Assembly (NCBI RefSeq): GCF_032452875.1
Contig: NC_083883.1
Coordinates: 50,466,698-50,530,697 of the forward strand
DNA: 64,000 nucleotides
Direction: 5' to 3'
Origin: Bos javanicus
Lineage: Eukaryota; Chordata; Mammalia; Artiodactyla; Bovidae
Part shown: positions 10,651-21,412 of the stretch, piece after piece
Layout: each line of letters starts with the position of its first letter
Numbering within the stretch: position 1 is the first letter of the stretch
Notes under the pieces: model-generated
What the model was told of the DNA's origin: nothing
Database searches by the model: none
Seen by the model: only the letters and a program-made list of their open reading frames with translations
Program-made: the position numbers and the translations under genes

Positions 10651-10830
10651 GCCACCTGGGGAGGGAATGAATGAAGTTTACTCAAGAATTACACACGTAG
10701 CAACTCAAACCATAATAACCAAGCTCGTGATTGGCATACCTCACAGCCCTGTGTGGCACAGGCCGGCTGACTATCTCGGCAGGTGTTTTCCAGACACAAG
10801 TCTCCAGGGGGGCCTCAGTGACCTTAACCG
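10651..10830. promoter_or_regulatory. Possible short noncoding element
   Basis: Contains ATGAATGAAGTTTACTCAAG, ACCATAATAACCAAGCTCG and GACTATCTCGGCAGGTG. The texture suggests constraint, but the block is small and this is a weak call. Confidence 0.25.
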
Positions 10831-12361
10831 AGCTTCTCAGCTACTCCTAAGACCCTCCCCTATGTCGTAGGAGGCGGCTCTCTTCCTTGTGGGTGGATAG
10901 CCTCGGTGGTTGCTGGGAGAGGCAGGGCCAAGGGAGGGGCCTCCAGAGCCAGAGGCCCTGGCAGAACTGGCCCAGTCTCACAAGGCATCCCAGGATTTCA
11001 ACTAACGGGGGCGGCCAGTCACCAGCCTGGGTGCCAGAACTGGGGCCGGGTCTCTGGGTTGAGGAGCTGGAGCCTCTGCCTAGCTCATAGACAGCCCCCA
11101 GCCTCTGTCCCTAGGGAAAGGGCCAAAGCTTGGCACTCACCGACCTCTCCATGGAAATGTCTGCATGCCGAAGCCAGCCCCAAGCACATTCCTTGTCTAG
11201 AACATTCTGAGAACACACGGATCAGCCTGTTTATAGGTAGGAGAGGGGAGCCAAGTTGGATGCTAGTTTCAGATGCTTTCCGTTTTCAGGTCCAAAGGGG
11301 CTTCCTTGGTAAAAGACAGAGCTGATGGTTCCACGCCAGGGGCCGGACCTGGGCAAATGCAGGGTTGATCAAATACACGTGTTTGAAGATGGGGCCCTCT
11401 GCTGAAGGCTGCCTCCAAGCACTCTGGCTGCACAGATGGCGAAAGACATGTGTGAACCTAAGTGAGGCTCAGGTCTGCATCCCGGGGGGCTTTGGAGCCC
11501 CTGAAAGTGTTCTGCCTGAGAACCCACAGAGGATTATGTTCCCAGGGTATCAGTATCCACTGCCCGCTCCTGGCTTTGAGCATCCACTCAGAAAGTACCC
11601 ACTGCACACCCACTGTGTACCGGCCTGGAACTGGCCCTGACACGTCCAGATCACCAGGCTCTTGGGAGACCCTGCACACACCATGGGGCCTACCCAGGGG
11701 TTTGCGGCTGACCTGTCCTCAGCCTGAGACAATTCTGTCTACACCAGCAGGTCCCACGGGTATGTCCTCGGGGGACACAGAAGGAGCCAACAGGACAGGT
11801 GTTAAAGAGAACATCTGGGTACCTGGCAGCATCATTTTGGCAACCAGATGCCAAATACGGCCGATCTGCATGCAGCCCTTCCCCCAGCCTGTGCCCACGG
11901 TTGTACATCAGCATCCCTGCAAACCCTTGGCTGCTCTGAAGGCCAATGGCACTGTCCCTGCTCCAGACTCGGAGAGCTTTGGGGACTCACCTGGAGTAGA
12001 GCTGCCAGCACATGAGGAGCTGGGGAAGGTGCATGGCGGCATCTCTGACTCCCAGTCCCCGCCCCAGCTACAGCCAGCCTCCCTGCTCCGCTCCCAGAAT
12101 TTGGGAAGGAAGCACCTTGGTGATGGTGATTTCAGCCACACCTCAAAATCCTCCCCTTTGTTTCCCACTGATTCACCCAAATTCTGCCTGCATCCCTAAG
12201 CAATTTTCCTTCCCTCCTGGTGTGCTGAGGGAACCCTGCCCTGGGTCCTCCTGGACTTCTGGCTCTGAGAGTGAGTCCATGAGCCCCAGGAAGGCCAGCC
12301 ACCCTGCTTCCTACTTGTGCCAGGAACTGGTCCTGCCCAAGCATCCTTTTTCTTAGTATTA
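10831..12361. other. GC-rich unique DNA, nothing recognised
   Basis: The 245-residue plus-strand frame at 11462-12199 has no recognisable domain and lies in a GC-rich stretch with open frames on both strands. I treat it as chance. Confidence 0.5.
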
Positions 12362-12436
12362 CTTTTTTTTTTGAAGTAAGCACCTGTTTTCAGACCTCAG
12401 TGATGGTTTCAGTTGGTGCCAGTTCATATTGAGAGT

Positions 12437-12766
12437 CCCCTGGATTCCAAGGAGATCAAACCAGTCAATCATAAAGGAAATCAACCCTGAATATTCATTG
12501 GAAGGACTGAAGCTGAAGCTGAAATGCCAATACTTTGGCCACCTCATGGGAAGCGCTGACTCATTGGAGAAGACCCTCATGCTGGTAAAGATTGAGAGTA
12601 GGAGGGAAAGGGTATGACAGAGGATGAATTGGTTGGATAGTATCACTGACTCAATGGATATGAGTTTGAACAAACTCCAGGAGGTAATAGAGGACAGGGA
12701 AGCCTGGTGTGCTTTTAGTCCATGGGATCGCAAAGAGTCGGACATGAGTAAGTGACTGAATAACAA
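12437..12766 (+). mobile_element. BovB LINE fragment, 3' end
   Basis: GAGAGTCCCCTGGATTCCAA, CCCTGAATATTCATTGGAAG, CCAATACTTTGGCCACCTCA and AAAGAGTCGGACATGAGTAA follow the BovB 3' region in order. A T-rich run (12362-12373) and about 60 bp of unassigned sequence precede it. 5'-truncated, frameshifted, inactive. Confidence 0.93.
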
Positions 12767-13334
12767 GTGCATACCAAATGGTCAGCCATTGGTGGAAGCT
12801 GGATGGGTGGATTGAGGGGGGACACTGCACTTATATCCCGTCACCCGAAGACAGAGGGGGTGATGGGAGAAGCCCTGAGGTCCTAACGTGAATGCTCCCT
12901 GATATGGGGCTCTGGAGGGGCAACTGAGAGAGAAAACCACTTCCTCTGTGCACAGAAGTCAAGCCTGACACAAAGAACCTCCCACCCTCCTGAGTCCAGC
13001 TGCCCAGGTGAGACGGGGGCCCCTGAGTGGTAAGTGATATCCCCGAGAAGGTCATCCGTCTGGTCGTCTGTCCGGTGATGCTACACCGTGGCCCCCACAG
13101 CAGAGCAGGAACTGAAATGCAAGAACACTAACCCCAGGGACAGGGAAGTGAAAGGGTGACAGGCTGAGGTTGAGCGCATTTATGGGAGTATGCAGACATG
13201 CTACGTGCATGTGTGTGCACACCCACACTGCCCTTCACACCAGCATGTGCAAACGCCTGTGTGCACAGGTCGGTGCACACCTGACGTGGACACACAGTCA
13301 GCTGCCGTTGGTGGCTGCTCGTCAACTGTGCGTC
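12767..13334. other. Unique DNA with CA/TG-rich words
   Basis: No gene. From 13195 to 13300 there is a loose CA/TG-rich patch (GTGCATGTGTGTGCACACCC) but no clean microsatellite. Confidence 0.4.
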
Positions 13335-13545
13335 GTCTCTCCCTAGAACTTGGGTGTTTATCTTTACAGATTAGAGACGAATCATGGGTAGTTTTGATTT
13401 TCTCATTTAAACAATCTTGCTTTTTATATGTATTATCATGCTTGGGAGATAGGTCAATATTCCTCTTAAGAGACTCAGGATTCCACAAAGTTTCGTCCTG
13501 ATGGGGTTCCATGCTTTGCCGGTGACATAATGGAGGAAACATCCA
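13335..13545. promoter_or_regulatory. Candidate conserved noncoding element
   Basis: AT-rich, repeat-free block with GTGTTTATCTTTACAGATTA, TTTAAACAATCTTGC (SOX-like ACAAT) and GTATTATCATGCTTGGG. Flanks are GC-rich. Function is inferred only. Confidence 0.35.
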
Positions 13546-14403
13546 CCCCTTCAGTGATCAGAGCCTGGCAGTTCTGCAAGGGCAGGACTTCCAGGTGACA
13601 CTGCTCAGGGGACGCACCGGGCACAGGCTGGCTTCCCTGTCACCTCCCCTGGTGGTCTCTGTGTCTGACCTCAGCTCCAGGATGTGGGTGGGCCTCTGGG
13701 TGGGCTCCGCTCTGTGGGGATCTGGGCAGGGGACAGGTGCAAAGCCACCCCCTTGGTCCTGCCCTCCCTGTGCCCCTCCCCTGCCTCTGTTGGCCCCTTC
13801 ACTCTGCCCTGCCGGGCCTCCTCCTCCTGCCGCCCCATCTCCTTAGCCAGCAGCCTTCTTCTTAGAGGCTCTTACTTTCCACTGTCTTTTCTCTCCACTG
13901 GCCAAGACAGAGGTCCAGCCAGGGCAGGTCAGAAGGACATGAGCCCATGGCGGGGGTCTAGGGTGAGGAGAGAAGAGGGGCCTGGCTGCTGACGGGACAG
14001 CTCCTGCCGGCTGGCCAATCTGCACGTCCCTTGGGCAGGTGGCCCGGACCCATCCAGCTCAGGCCTTCCGAGAGCCCTGCCCTTCCTACTCTCCTTAAGG
14101 ATCTGGCACGAGCACATTTATGCCCATTCCACTGTGCGGGCCTAGCCTCTGGCTGCACCTCACTCACTCTTCACCTTGCACCGGCCCGACAGAGGGCCCT
14201 GCCCTGCCCCTCGGGCCTGGGCCAGCCAGGAGAGGCCCTGCCTCTTCTGCCGAGGATGCCACTGGTCCTTCTGGGCACACGAGCAGGGCTCTGGGGCCTC
14301 GGTGCCCCTTTGGCAGGGGGTGGGTCCCAGAGCAGCCTCCCCAACCCCATGCTTGAGGGGCCCAGGGCTGCTCTGGTGACCATGGGTACAACTTCCACAT
14401 CTT
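13546..14403. other. GC-rich unique DNA
   Basis: Pyrimidine-biased (CTCC/CCTG) sequence with several overlapping chance frames on both strands. No exon or repeat recognised. Confidence 0.45.
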
Positions 14404-14790
14404 CTTGTTGTTCAGTCACTCAGTCATGTCCAACTCTTGCGACCCCATGGACTATAGCATGCCAGGCTTCCCTGTCCTTCACCATCTCCCGGAGCTTGCT
14501 CAAACTCATGTCCATCCAGTCGATGATGCCATCCAATCGTCTCATCCTCTGTCATCCCCTTCTCTTCCTGCCTTCGATCTTTCCCAGCACGAGGGTCTTT
14601 TCCAATGAGTCAGTTATTTGCATCAGGTAGCCAAAGTATTAGAGCTTCAGCATCAGTCCTTCCAATGAATATTCAGGGTTGATTTCCTATAGGATTGACT
14701 GGTTTAATCTCCTTGCTGTCCAAGGGACTCTCAAGAGTTCTCCAACACCACAATTCAAAAGCATCAATTCTTTGGCTCTCATCAATTCTT
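14404..14790 (-). mobile_element. BovB LINE fragment, 3' end, antisense
   Basis: Reads as the reverse complement of the BovB 3' region: TTGTTGTTCAGTCACTCAGT, GACCCCATGGACTATAGCAT, ATGAATATTCAGGGTTGATT and CTCTCAAGAGTTCTCCAACA. The element is 5' truncated near 14790. Residual frames are short and broken. Confidence 0.94.
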
Positions 14791-16620
14791 CCACACCTGC
14801 TTTCTTGCAAAGATGTCACAGAGAGAGCACAGAGCAGACCAGCTTCTCTGGGCCCTGACGGCAGCGACAGGCTGTGGACAACACACAGAAAGCTCACTGT
14901 GCATGCAGCGTCTCCCCAGGACCAGCTGCAGCTCCAACTCCTGGGGCAGGAAGTACTGGGGGGACTGGAGAGACACGGGGGGCTCTGAATAGTTCTGCCT
15001 GAGGGCTTTGGGGAGCCTGGGTGGTTTGTGCTGCTGGTGTTGCTGTCTTCCTCCAGTGTCTCTATCTTTAGACAGCGGAGGTTTCCTGAATTGAGATGCG
15101 TCTCCTGAAACGTACCATCGGTTGGTTGACTGCTGCATTTGGAGAAGCTCCGGGATCAGGATTCTAGGTCCCTGAGGACGCAGATCTTCAGAGTGGGTTT
15201 TGCACTGAGGTGCCCCCAGCCACATCCAGCCATAGCTCTGGTGCCAGGGGCCCGTCCATGGCTGTCTGAACGTCCTGGCTCACTGTGGAGGCCGATTCGA
15301 CCTCCTGGCTGCAGGCCAGTGTCTCTTGCCTGCACAGGAATGTTCTTGGTGCATCGGGCTTGCTGACCTCGGTGCTCTGCACATGGCGGGGCCTCCAGAC
15401 ACCACCCGGGATGCAGCAGTCAGCTCAGTGCTGCTGTGGAGACACCCTGCGTAGATGTGGAATCACACCAGCCCCCTGCGCTCTGCAGGCTGTGGGTGCT
15501 CCTGCCTGGAGAAGGTCTTTACTTCGCCCCCTCCCCCTGGATGGCATCCAAATGGGGGGAGGGTGTTCAGTGCTGGTCCAAGGAGGCAGAATCAGGCCAC
15601 CCCCTGGGAAAGGACATCTCCCTGGGAGGTGGTCCAGGAGAGGGAGTGAGGAATCAGGGAAGACTGGGGGACACCTTGAAGGGTTTTCTCTGCCATGAGC
15701 AGAGGAATGGGTTGAGAACTAGGCAAGGAACTTGAAGATGGAGAGGCCAGCTATACAGGGTCACAGGGCCCCTGGATGGCAGTGGGGATACTGTGATGAC
15801 AAGAGGAGCATCTTGACGTGAAATGGAAAGTCCCCAGACACATGGCTCCCATGTCCCTAGAATTTACATCCCCAACCCCTGCTCTGGCCTCCCTCCTTTC
15901 GGGTTACAGGACTCCCAGGTTCGACAGCAACATAGGTTCATCTATTGCTTCCAGAGCCTGGGGTTCGCAATCTTAAGAAGGTGTGGGCCTATGCTCGGTG
16001 TGAGTGTATGCACACGCGTGTGTGAAGGGACTCACCCCTGGTGCTGGGTGGCTCCTGAGGTGCCCAGGCCCCAGTGTCTGAGATGTCTGCACCCATCCCA
16101 TTCCTAGGCCACACCCCAGGGCGGCAGCAGACTCACATCATAAACCCGTTTTTCCTCCCCTACAGGGAGGATTGGGACCAGCCTCCATGTTCCTTTGTCT
16201 CTGCAGATTAGCCCGGGGAACCACGTGCCGAGGAGAAACCCAAGAAGGGTGCTCTGTGGAGAGGGTGGATCCCGCATGGGCTCCTGGGTATCCGTGTGGC
16301 CGAATAGCCCGCTGGTCTCCCAGGGGCCCTCCAGGTGTGCAGGGCGAACATCAGCGTTCCCGAGGGGAAGTCTGAGCCTATGGTGCTGGGTGAGGCCCCC
16401 AGGGGCACTTGGTCCAGGACAGTTAGCCCACAGGCCAGGCGGAGCACCGTCCTGACCTTCCGGAGGGCCTGACGGCCGGCAGACACAGCCGTCTGCCCCA
16501 CGCCGCCCCAACTGCAGGCCAGCCCCTCCTGAAGCCTGGTTCCTGTCTGTCTGCTGGCCATCGAGCACAGTGACCACAGGCAGCAGGTGACGAATGGCCG
16601 GTGTCAAGGCCTGTCATGCC
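14791..16620. other. GC-rich unique DNA, nothing recognised
   Basis: No repeat family, CpG island or exon could be supported. Dense overlapping frames on both strands indicate stop-poor GC-rich DNA. Confidence 0.5.
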
Positions 16621-17499
16621 AACGGGGCCCCGAGGAAATGCGAGAGGCTCTCAGAGCAGCTTTATTACCAACCTGTGGCCGAGAGATGATCAATCACGCT
16701 GATCAGGGCAGGCAAACAGGGGAGACAAGAGGCAGATGCCGGCCTGGAGGCTGGGGGTCAGTGCTGGGGCGGGCAAGGGGCGGCCAGGGGAGGATGGCAT
16801 ACTGAATGTTGAACTTGACTGCCGTCAGGCCCCACTGACTCTCTTGCCCTCCTTTGGTGACCATGCTGGCCTTGTGGTCCTGGCAGGGGCAGACCAGGGG
16901 GATGGAAATGCAAGATCAGCACAGAGGAGGGACAGTCTGGGCAGGGTGGCCAGTTCCCTCCCCAGGGAGGAATCAGAACCCAGTGTGTCTCTCTGCGATG
17001 TTTTGTTCATAGACCTGGAGCCAGCGGTGGATGGCAGGGGTGGAGGGGGGATGGGGCAAGTCAGTGACCCCTTGAGAGGGCCCTGCTGCTTCTCAGAGAC
17101 CCCAGTCTTGAGCTTCCTGCAGGCCACGGACTAGAGACCTTGAGCGGAATGACACTGAAAGAGTCGGGTGGCCATCCTTCCTGCCAAGGTGTCAGGGCTG
17201 CTGGCTGGTGTTGGCTCCTACGGCCGGTTGTGTAAGGTGGGCTCCCGGGGCAGGGCCGGCTGCTGGGATCCCAGATGCCTGCAGCTGTCCCCTTCCTGGA
17301 CAGGATCCGGAAAGCACTGTGCCGGCGGGTGCTCCCTCCGCTGAAGCACACTTTCTGGGCCATCACGGGGCGGCTGCTCTGGGCCCAGGGCTCCCATCAC
17401 AGGCTGACTGCAGGGAGGGAGCCCCCTGGCCAGGAGCTCGGGGCCCGAGGGAGGGCGGGGGCTGCCGCTCTCACAGTCCAGGCCAGGATGAATCAGACC
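16621..17499. other. GC-rich unique DNA
   Basis: No supported gene. Short AT-containing words near 16660-16700 (GCTTTATTACCAACC, GATGATCAATCACGC) may belong to a small constrained element, but this is weak. Confidence 0.4.
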
Positions 17500-17625
17500 T
17501 TTCTTGGGGAAGTGCCTCCCGCACAAGGACGTTTTAGTCAGACATAATTGCGAGGAAAAATAAACCTGCCTTAACAGAAAACAGCTTTCCAGTTGTTTTT
17601 TCCTCCTTGAAGCCTTTTCAACTCC
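17500..17625. promoter_or_regulatory. Candidate short noncoding element
   Basis: CATAATTGCGAGGAAAAATA, AACCTGCCTTAACAG and TTCCAGTTGTTTTTTCC form a compact AT-rich block abutting the CpG-rich segment downstream. Confidence 0.33.
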
Positions 17626-17659
17626 AGGTTTTGGCAAGTCCTGGCTGTGGGTGATTGTC

Positions 17660-17925
17660 AACACCGCGCAGCGTCCAGAGACCGAAGCCAGGGGACGGAA
17701 GTGGCCCTGCAGCTGAGAAGGGCCCGGGACACGGCCCCCTGGGCACGCGTGTGCTCGCGTGTGCGCACACACCCTCACCGGGTGCCCGACCGCAGACCAA
17801 AGGCAACTTTGTCTTGGCCTCGGGTGCAGATGGCTCGGCGTACCTCGGAGGCTCTGGTCCCGAGCGAGGAAGCTGCGGGCCTTCGCGGGAACGGCGGATC
17901 CCAGCACGCAGGGCTCTCCTGCCTG
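17660..17925. promoter_or_regulatory. Small CpG island
   Basis: By eye about 24-27 CpG dinucleotides fall in roughly 260 bp at about 65% GC, near the number expected from base composition, whereas bulk mammalian DNA is strongly depleted. CpG-dense words include CACGCGTGTGCTCGCGTG, CTCGGCGTACCTCGG and TTCGCGGGAACGGCGGATCC. It could be an unmethylated enhancer, an orphan CpG island or the promoter of an unannotated transcript. No exon is evident beside it. Confidence 0.55.
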
Positions 17926-18344
17926 TCCTCACGTCATCCCCATTGAAGGTCACCCAGGGTGCAGGAAGAAGGCCTAGGAGCCCAGAAGCATCCTTCCTTC
18001 AGGGAACTGGATGGAGTCTCTGAGGGACTCGGAAAGTGGGCAGGACCGGTCTGGCATTTGGTCCCTGGCTGCGTCCAAAACTGAAAGTCCTTCACAGAGC
18101 CCTCCCAGTGGCAAGATGCGGTGACGGGCCGTCGTCAGGGTTGAGCCCACCACCGGCACATCTGATGACCTCCAGTCTGTAACTCCCCCTGATTACAGAT
18201 GGGCCCAGCTGGACCTTCCTCCTCCCTCTGGTTTGTCTTTCTTTAGGGGTTCTGCCAAAGGGGCATGGGGGATGGGGGGTCAGCAGCAGGCAGCTGCAAG
18301 GAGGGGCGTGGGCCGGGGAGCCCGGGGGACAGGACGCCCATCTC
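17926..18344. other. Unique noncoding DNA
   Basis: Nothing recognised. Confidence 0.4.
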
Positions 18345-18530
18345 TTTGTTCATTTCCAGGAACTTGTTAGAGGCTCCGTCAAGCCCGCGGCTGACAGCCT
18401 GGTGTTACTCACTTGGCTGGGTTCTGGAGACGCGGGCTCATTTGCCAGACAAAATTAATGAGAAAAGAAAGACTTAAACGAGATAGAAATTTATGACTTC
18501 CACTGGGCCAGTCTCCCTGTGCACTGCTGG
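18345..18530. promoter_or_regulatory. Candidate conserved noncoding element
   Basis: TTCATTTCCAGGAACTTGTT, GACAAAATTAATGAGAAAAG and AACGAGATAGAAATTTATGA lie within 190 bp of otherwise GC-rich DNA. AATTAAT/TTAAT homeodomain cores are present. Confidence 0.35.
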
Positions 18531-18809
18531 GCATTTCATTGGAAATAACGCTGCACCCTAGGAAGCCAAGACGGGGGCTGTCTGGCGGGCTCTGCCCGGC
18601 CCTTTGCTGGAAAGTGCGGGTCCTCACACTGCTGTCTGCACACGGTGAGGTCTCAGTGGCTCTCAGTGGCTCCAGCATCTGAAACACCCGTGTCCAAACC
18701 CAAGCCCAGAGGAACAAATGCACGGTGTCGGCGCGAGGCCTGCGCCCAAGGCCCGGCCCTCTCCTCCCTGCCCTCGCCACCGCCGCCCCCCGAAAACACA
18801 AAGGAGAAG
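18531..18809. other. GC/CpG-rich noncoding DNA
   Basis: A CpG-rich patch at about 18715-18800 (GTGTCGGCGCGAGGCC, ACCGCCGCCCCCCG). No exon supported. Confidence 0.4.
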
Positions 18810-19600
18810 AATGGAATGGAAAAGCCAGCAATGCGGCAGCAAAATAAACCCTTCCTAATGGCTACCAAACTTGCTGAGTGTCAGTTAGAGTTACTCTGTG
18901 CAGAGTCTGTAATAATCGCGCCGCTCGGAGACAAGGCCGCTCTCCGGCAGGAGCCGCCGTGACAGGCCCTGGAAGGCAGGTGTTACTGTAATTAGCTATT
19001 GTTTGACTATCAAAAGTCAGGGCTGATTAAAGCCACTAAGCACAAGTGCACTATTTTATTTCAAAGAATATTATGAACTGCACGCTGGGGCCCTTTCAGA
19101 GAGGGCCTCCCTTCCGCAGCCGGCTAAGAGCCCATGCCAGCAGTAATCAAACACGAAATCTGCATAAACCTTCAGGGTTTAATTCAAGCAGAGACCTTTC
19201 ATTAGAAATATGTTACTTTATGAAATCTGGTCGCCAGCAAGGGGAGAAAAATGTGACTTCTTAAGAAAAGTGAATGGCACCTCTTTAGTGATTAACCCGA
19301 GATTAATGGAGGTCCCCACTGCTCGGCCTGAGTCCATTTTATTGCTAATTCATTTAGGTACCATTTCAGATACGCTGATGAGAGTTACCTGCCAGGGCGA
19401 CAGGTTTTGGCAAGCAAGGCTAGCCATTACGGTCAAATCCCAAATACACTTTTTATTAAAGACGCTTTGAAAAGTGTCTTACATTAGTCTTTTTTCCCTT
19501 TTCTTTTTGGGGGACTTTGTATTTAATGTACTCAATTAGTTAAAACTTTGGATCCTAATTCATCAATCAGAGATGGATGTGATTGCTACACTTTTGGTGG
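18810..19600. promoter_or_regulatory. Large candidate conserved noncoding block
   Basis: About 800 bp of repeat-free AT-rich DNA with interspersed CpGs, unlike its flanks. Homeodomain and SOX-like words recur: GTAATTAGCTATTGTTTGAC (about 18990), CTGATTAAAGCC (19023), ATTTCAAAGAATATTATGAA (19060), AATATGTTACTTTATG (about 19207), AGTGATTAACCCGAGATTAA (about 19287), TTGCTAATTCATTTAGG (about 19342) and ACTCAATTAGTTAAAAC (about 19530). No coding frame of note. This is one of the strongest enhancer-cluster candidates in the window by texture. Confidence 0.5.
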
Positions 19601-19654
19601 CTCCTTCCTTCCTTCCCCAATGCTTGGTCCACGGTCAGGGCCCTGCGCTCCGGA

Positions 19655-19946
19655 TACACTTACCCACACGTGCACATGCATGCACACCCATGTGTGGGTG
19701 TGTACATGGGACACATGTGGGCACACATAATCTATCCACCCACACTCATGGACAAAGACCCCCATGTCCACACATGCATTCAGGTGCCCACACTTACCTG
19801 CCACCCACACACATGCACACCCACACACCCATATGCATGTACACACATGCACGCAGGCACACATGCACACATACACACGCACACATAACACGCATACACA
19901 CACACCATACAAACACACACACACATGCTCACCCTCACACTTGAAC
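19655..19946. repeat. CA/TG-rich simple-repeat tract
   Basis: Imperfect (CA)n with CACATGCA and CACACCCA variants. It includes a local strand switch where CACACCCA (19683-19690) and TGGGTGTG (19695-19702) form inverted arms around TGTG. The open frames here (His/Thr/Cys/Val-rich) are artefacts of the repeat. Confidence 0.9.
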
Positions 19947-20566
19947 ATATGGGGATCAGAGGGCTCTCAGGGCACAGTAGATATGGAAGGAGGTCTCTCC
20001 TTCACTCACCACCTCTGCCCCCAAAGGCAGCTCCCAAGGCAGAGCATCCTTCACCCACAGCCTTCCCACATTCTGGGGACACCTGCCCCAATGGTGCTCC
20101 ACTCTACCCTACAGGTCCTGCCCAAGCCTGCCTACCCGGAAGCCTCTGCAGCCCCATCCACACCTGTCTTCAAATGGCCTGGCTGCCCTGCTGCCCACAG
20201 CAAGTGAGCTTTGGCTCCACCCACTGACTCAGTGTAAACCCCAGACTGTGAGGGCAGGGCCAGGCAGGCCACACATGTGCACAAACCTGTGGTCAGTGAA
20301 CAAGTAGACGGATGGATGGATGCAGGGAGATCTCACCCCACCTTGGACCCAGTCCAGAGGATGGAACGCCATGGGTCTAGCCTCCTGATGCTGAGGGCAC
20401 CCTGTTGACAGTATGTCTGTCTCACACCATGTGTGGGGTCCTCTGGGTCAAGGGCAGGGGTCACTCTGTCCCTACAGAACCAGTGAGAGGGATAAGACAG
20501 GGAGGAGGAACCCCAACCCTCAGAGGAAAGGCAGTGCTGTCACATTCTGCCACAGCCTCCTGTTTG
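19947..20566. other. Unique noncoding DNA
   Basis: No gene. 20040-20190 vaguely resembles L2 3' sequence but is too diverged to call. Confidence 0.4.
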
Positions 20567-20682
20567 CAAGGCACTGGCTGTATGCCCTGTTTCAGCCTCA
20601 CTGCAAGCCCAGGAGGATGACAGGACACGACCCACGACCACAGTCCCCACTGTTTGGTGGGCGAGACACCCAAGGCTCAGGA
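20567..20682 (-). mobile_element. Probable MIR remnant
   Basis: GCAAGGCACTGGCTGTATGC and a GAGACACCCAAGGCTCAGG end fit an antisense MIR. The middle is strongly diverged. Confidence 0.45.
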
Positions 20683-20940
20683 TGGCCGCCTGCCCCCAGG
20701 CCCAGGCCTGGCCAAGGTGCTCATTCACTGGCACAGCTCACATGGCTACGGCTTGGAGGGCATAGAGAAGAGGGGCCCATTCCTCACTCTTGGGGTAGGG
20801 GCACAGGGCAGGGGGAGCGTGGCCTTGTCCACCTGATCTAGGCCTGGGATGCTAGCTCCATCCCTAGATTAAGGCAGAAGCCTTGGAGCCCCAGTTTAGC
20901 ACCTCCCCAAACCCCTCATCACACCAGGAGCTTTTGAATC
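20683..20940. other. Unique noncoding DNA
   Basis: Nothing recognised. Confidence 0.4.
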
Positions 20941-21412
20941 TCCTTCAGCTAGTGCATAGTCAAGGCTGTGGTCTTTCCAGTAGTCGTATATGGATGTGAG
21001 AGTTGAACCATACAGAAGAAGGGTGAGCACCGATGAATTGATGCTTTCAAACTCTGCTGCTGGAGAAGACTCTTGAGAGCTCTTTGGACAGCAAGATCAA
21101 ACCCGTCAGTCCTAGAGGAAATCAACCCTGAATATTCATTGGAAGGACTGATGCTGAAGCTGAAGCTCCAATACTTTAGCCACCTGATGCAAAGAGCCAA
21201 CTCAGTGGAAAAGACCCTGATGTTGGGAAAGATTGAGGGCAGGAGAAGGTGGCGGCAGAGGATGAGATGGTTGGATGGCATCACTGATTCAATGGACATG
21301 AACTTGGGCAAACTCCGGGAGATGGTGAGGACCAGGGAGGCCTGGCATGCTGCAGTCCATGGGGTTGGAAAAAGTTGGACACAACTTGGCTACTGAACAC
21401 GCACACAACTAG
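20941..21412 (+). mobile_element. BovB LINE fragment, 3' part
   Basis: GTCAAGGCTGTGGTCTTTCC, GAGAAGACTCTTGAGAGCTC, CCCTGAATATTCATTGGAAG and GATGAGATGGTTGGATGGCA match the 3' BovB region in order. A 107-residue remnant frame persists at 21073-21396. 5' truncated and inactive. Confidence 0.94.

Noticed and set aside
11462..12199. 245-residue plus-strand open frame
   Set aside because: No domain, no codon-usage signal visible, surrounded by equally open frames on the other strand.
19586..19948. Cysteine/valine-rich 120-residue minus-strand frame
   Set aside because: Artefact of the CA/TG repeat tract.
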